This document shows, one piece after another, positions 23,309 to 24,012 of a stretch of DNA of 24,012 nucleotides. The translations under genes and the position numbers were made by a program. The notes below the pieces were generated by a model. The model saw only the letters and a list, made by a program, of their open reading frames with translations. It did not search any database and was not told the DNA's origin. The DNA lies in the IMG/VR virus record IMGVR_UViG_3300048547_000552, positions 1 to 24,012 of that record, one strand, 5' to 3'. Source of the DNA: a virus. Position 1 is the first letter of the stretch, and each line of letters begins with the position of its first letter.

Positions 23309-24012
23309 ATGGCTTTAACATCACCAGGTGTACAGGTTAGCGTAATTGACGAGAGTTTCTATACTCCAGCTGAACCAGGCACAACACCTATTATCTTTGT
23401 AGCAACTGCTCAAGACAAATTAAATGGAGCAGGAACCGGTATTGCCCCAGGTACAACAAAAGCAAATGCTGGTAAAGTGTATTTGATGACATCTCAAAGA
23501 GATTTGGTAGAAACGTTTGGGGATCCATCGTTTTACACTGATTCAAATAATAATCCAATACACGGTGGCGAACAAAACGAATACGGTTTACAAGCTGCTT
23601 ACTCGTATTTAGGTGTAAGTAACAGAGCATATATCGTAAGAGGTGATGTTGACTTATCAAATATATCAGCAAGTGCAACTCCAACTACTGCAAATCCAGC
23701 AGATGGAACTTGGTGGTTGGATACACAAACATCGTTGTTTGGTATTCAAGAATGGAATTCATCAGCAATTACAACTACAGGTGGACAAACGTTTGGAAAT
23801 AAAACACCTATTGTAATTACAGATGTTACGCAGCTAGTAGGCGGAAGCGCAACAGGCGCACCAAAAGGGTCAGTTGGTGTAGTTGGTGATTATGCGGTTA
23901 GAGCTACAAGCACAACATTAAAAACATATTACAAAAATAAAAGCGGAGCGTGGGTAGAAGTAGGTAGTGCAGCTTGGAAGAAAAGTTGGCCATCAGTTAC
24001 AAGTACAGCCGG
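23309..24012 (+). CDS. 18: Tail sheath protein (T4 gp18-like), 3'-truncated
   Basis: The first 234 residues are visible. The start MALTSPGVQVSVIDESFYTP is the signature opening of T4-like gp18 (SPGVxxxExD/SV in sheath proteins). Further sheath features are PIIFVATAQDK, VYLMTSQRDLVETFGDPSFY, and the YGLQAAYSYLGVSNRAYIVR block. gp18 forms the contractile sheath around the tube. The gene has a strong Shine-Dalgarno and a CTAAATA-type late promoter. It runs off the end of the window; in T4 the full protein is about 660 residues, so most of it is missing here. Confidence 0.95.
   Translation, partial: MALTSPGVQVSVIDESFYTPAEPGTTPIIFVATAQDKLNGAGTGIAPGTTKANAGKVYLMTSQRDLVETFGDPSFYTDSNNNPIHGGEQNEYGLQAAYSYLGVSNRAYIVRGDVDLSNISASATPTTANPADGTWWLDTQTSLFGIQEWNSSAITTTGGQTFGNKTPIVITDVTQLVGGSATGAPKGSVGVVGDYAVRATSTTLKTYYKNKSGAWVEVGSAAWKKSWPSVTSTA

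Overview
The window is a piece of the late structural region of a T4-like marine contractile-tailed phage. The evidence is three neck and tail genes resembling T4 gp13, gp14 and gp15, the start of a gp18-type tail sheath gene, late-promoter-like octamers (NATAAATA / NCTAAATA) in front of several genes, and fibre modules of the kind seen in T4-like phages of marine bacteria. The DNA is visibly AT-rich, which fits a phage of an AT-rich ocean host such as SAR11 or a cyanobacterium. The sequence alone does not identify the host. No tRNA, integrase, transposase or CRISPR array was seen, and almost all of the window is coding.

Layout. 1-2247: the end of a fibre-type structural protein whose start lies outside the window. 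2355-13430: one 11-kb gene for a 3,691-residue fibre. It has a beta-helix-like N-terminal part, a three-fold helical repeat, many small beta modules and a C-terminal self-cleaving S74 chaperone. 13438-13492: a hairpin followed by a near-consensus sigma70-type promoter. 13520-17970: a tightly packed plus-strand cassette with a 56-residue small structural-like protein, an unrecognised 124-residue protein, a small GT-A glycosyltransferase-like protein and a 1,103-residue repeat protein. The last combines seven GT-A-like units with two C-terminal SCP2-like (lipid-binding fold) segments. 17927-21282: a minus-strand block in transcription order gp14, gp15, Nudix hydrolase. 21321-22908: plus-strand gp13, then an SGNH-hydrolase-like gene that starts at TTG. 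22890-23165: a minus-strand DUF3310-like gene with its own sigma70-type promoter. 23309 to the end: plus-strand gp18, incomplete.

How the genes fit together. gp13 and gp14 form the neck, gp15 caps and stabilises the contracted sheath, and gp18 is the sheath. The two fibre proteins presumably make host-contacting appendages. The two glycosyltransferase-like genes next to the fibres may modify virion or host-surface sugars; this is inference from position and motifs. The Nudix and DUF3310-like genes look like accessory metabolic or early genes placed among structural genes.

Most unusual points: (1) the GT-A-like repeat protein with SCP2-like C-terminal segments; (2) a 17-bp perfectly palindromic divergent late promoter between gp13 and gp14 that predicts a leaderless gp14 message; (3) two sigma70-type promoters with the same -10 and the same 17-bp spacer inside a late region; (4) inversion of gp14-gp15 relative to gp13 and gp18, with no gp16/gp17 between gp15 and gp18.
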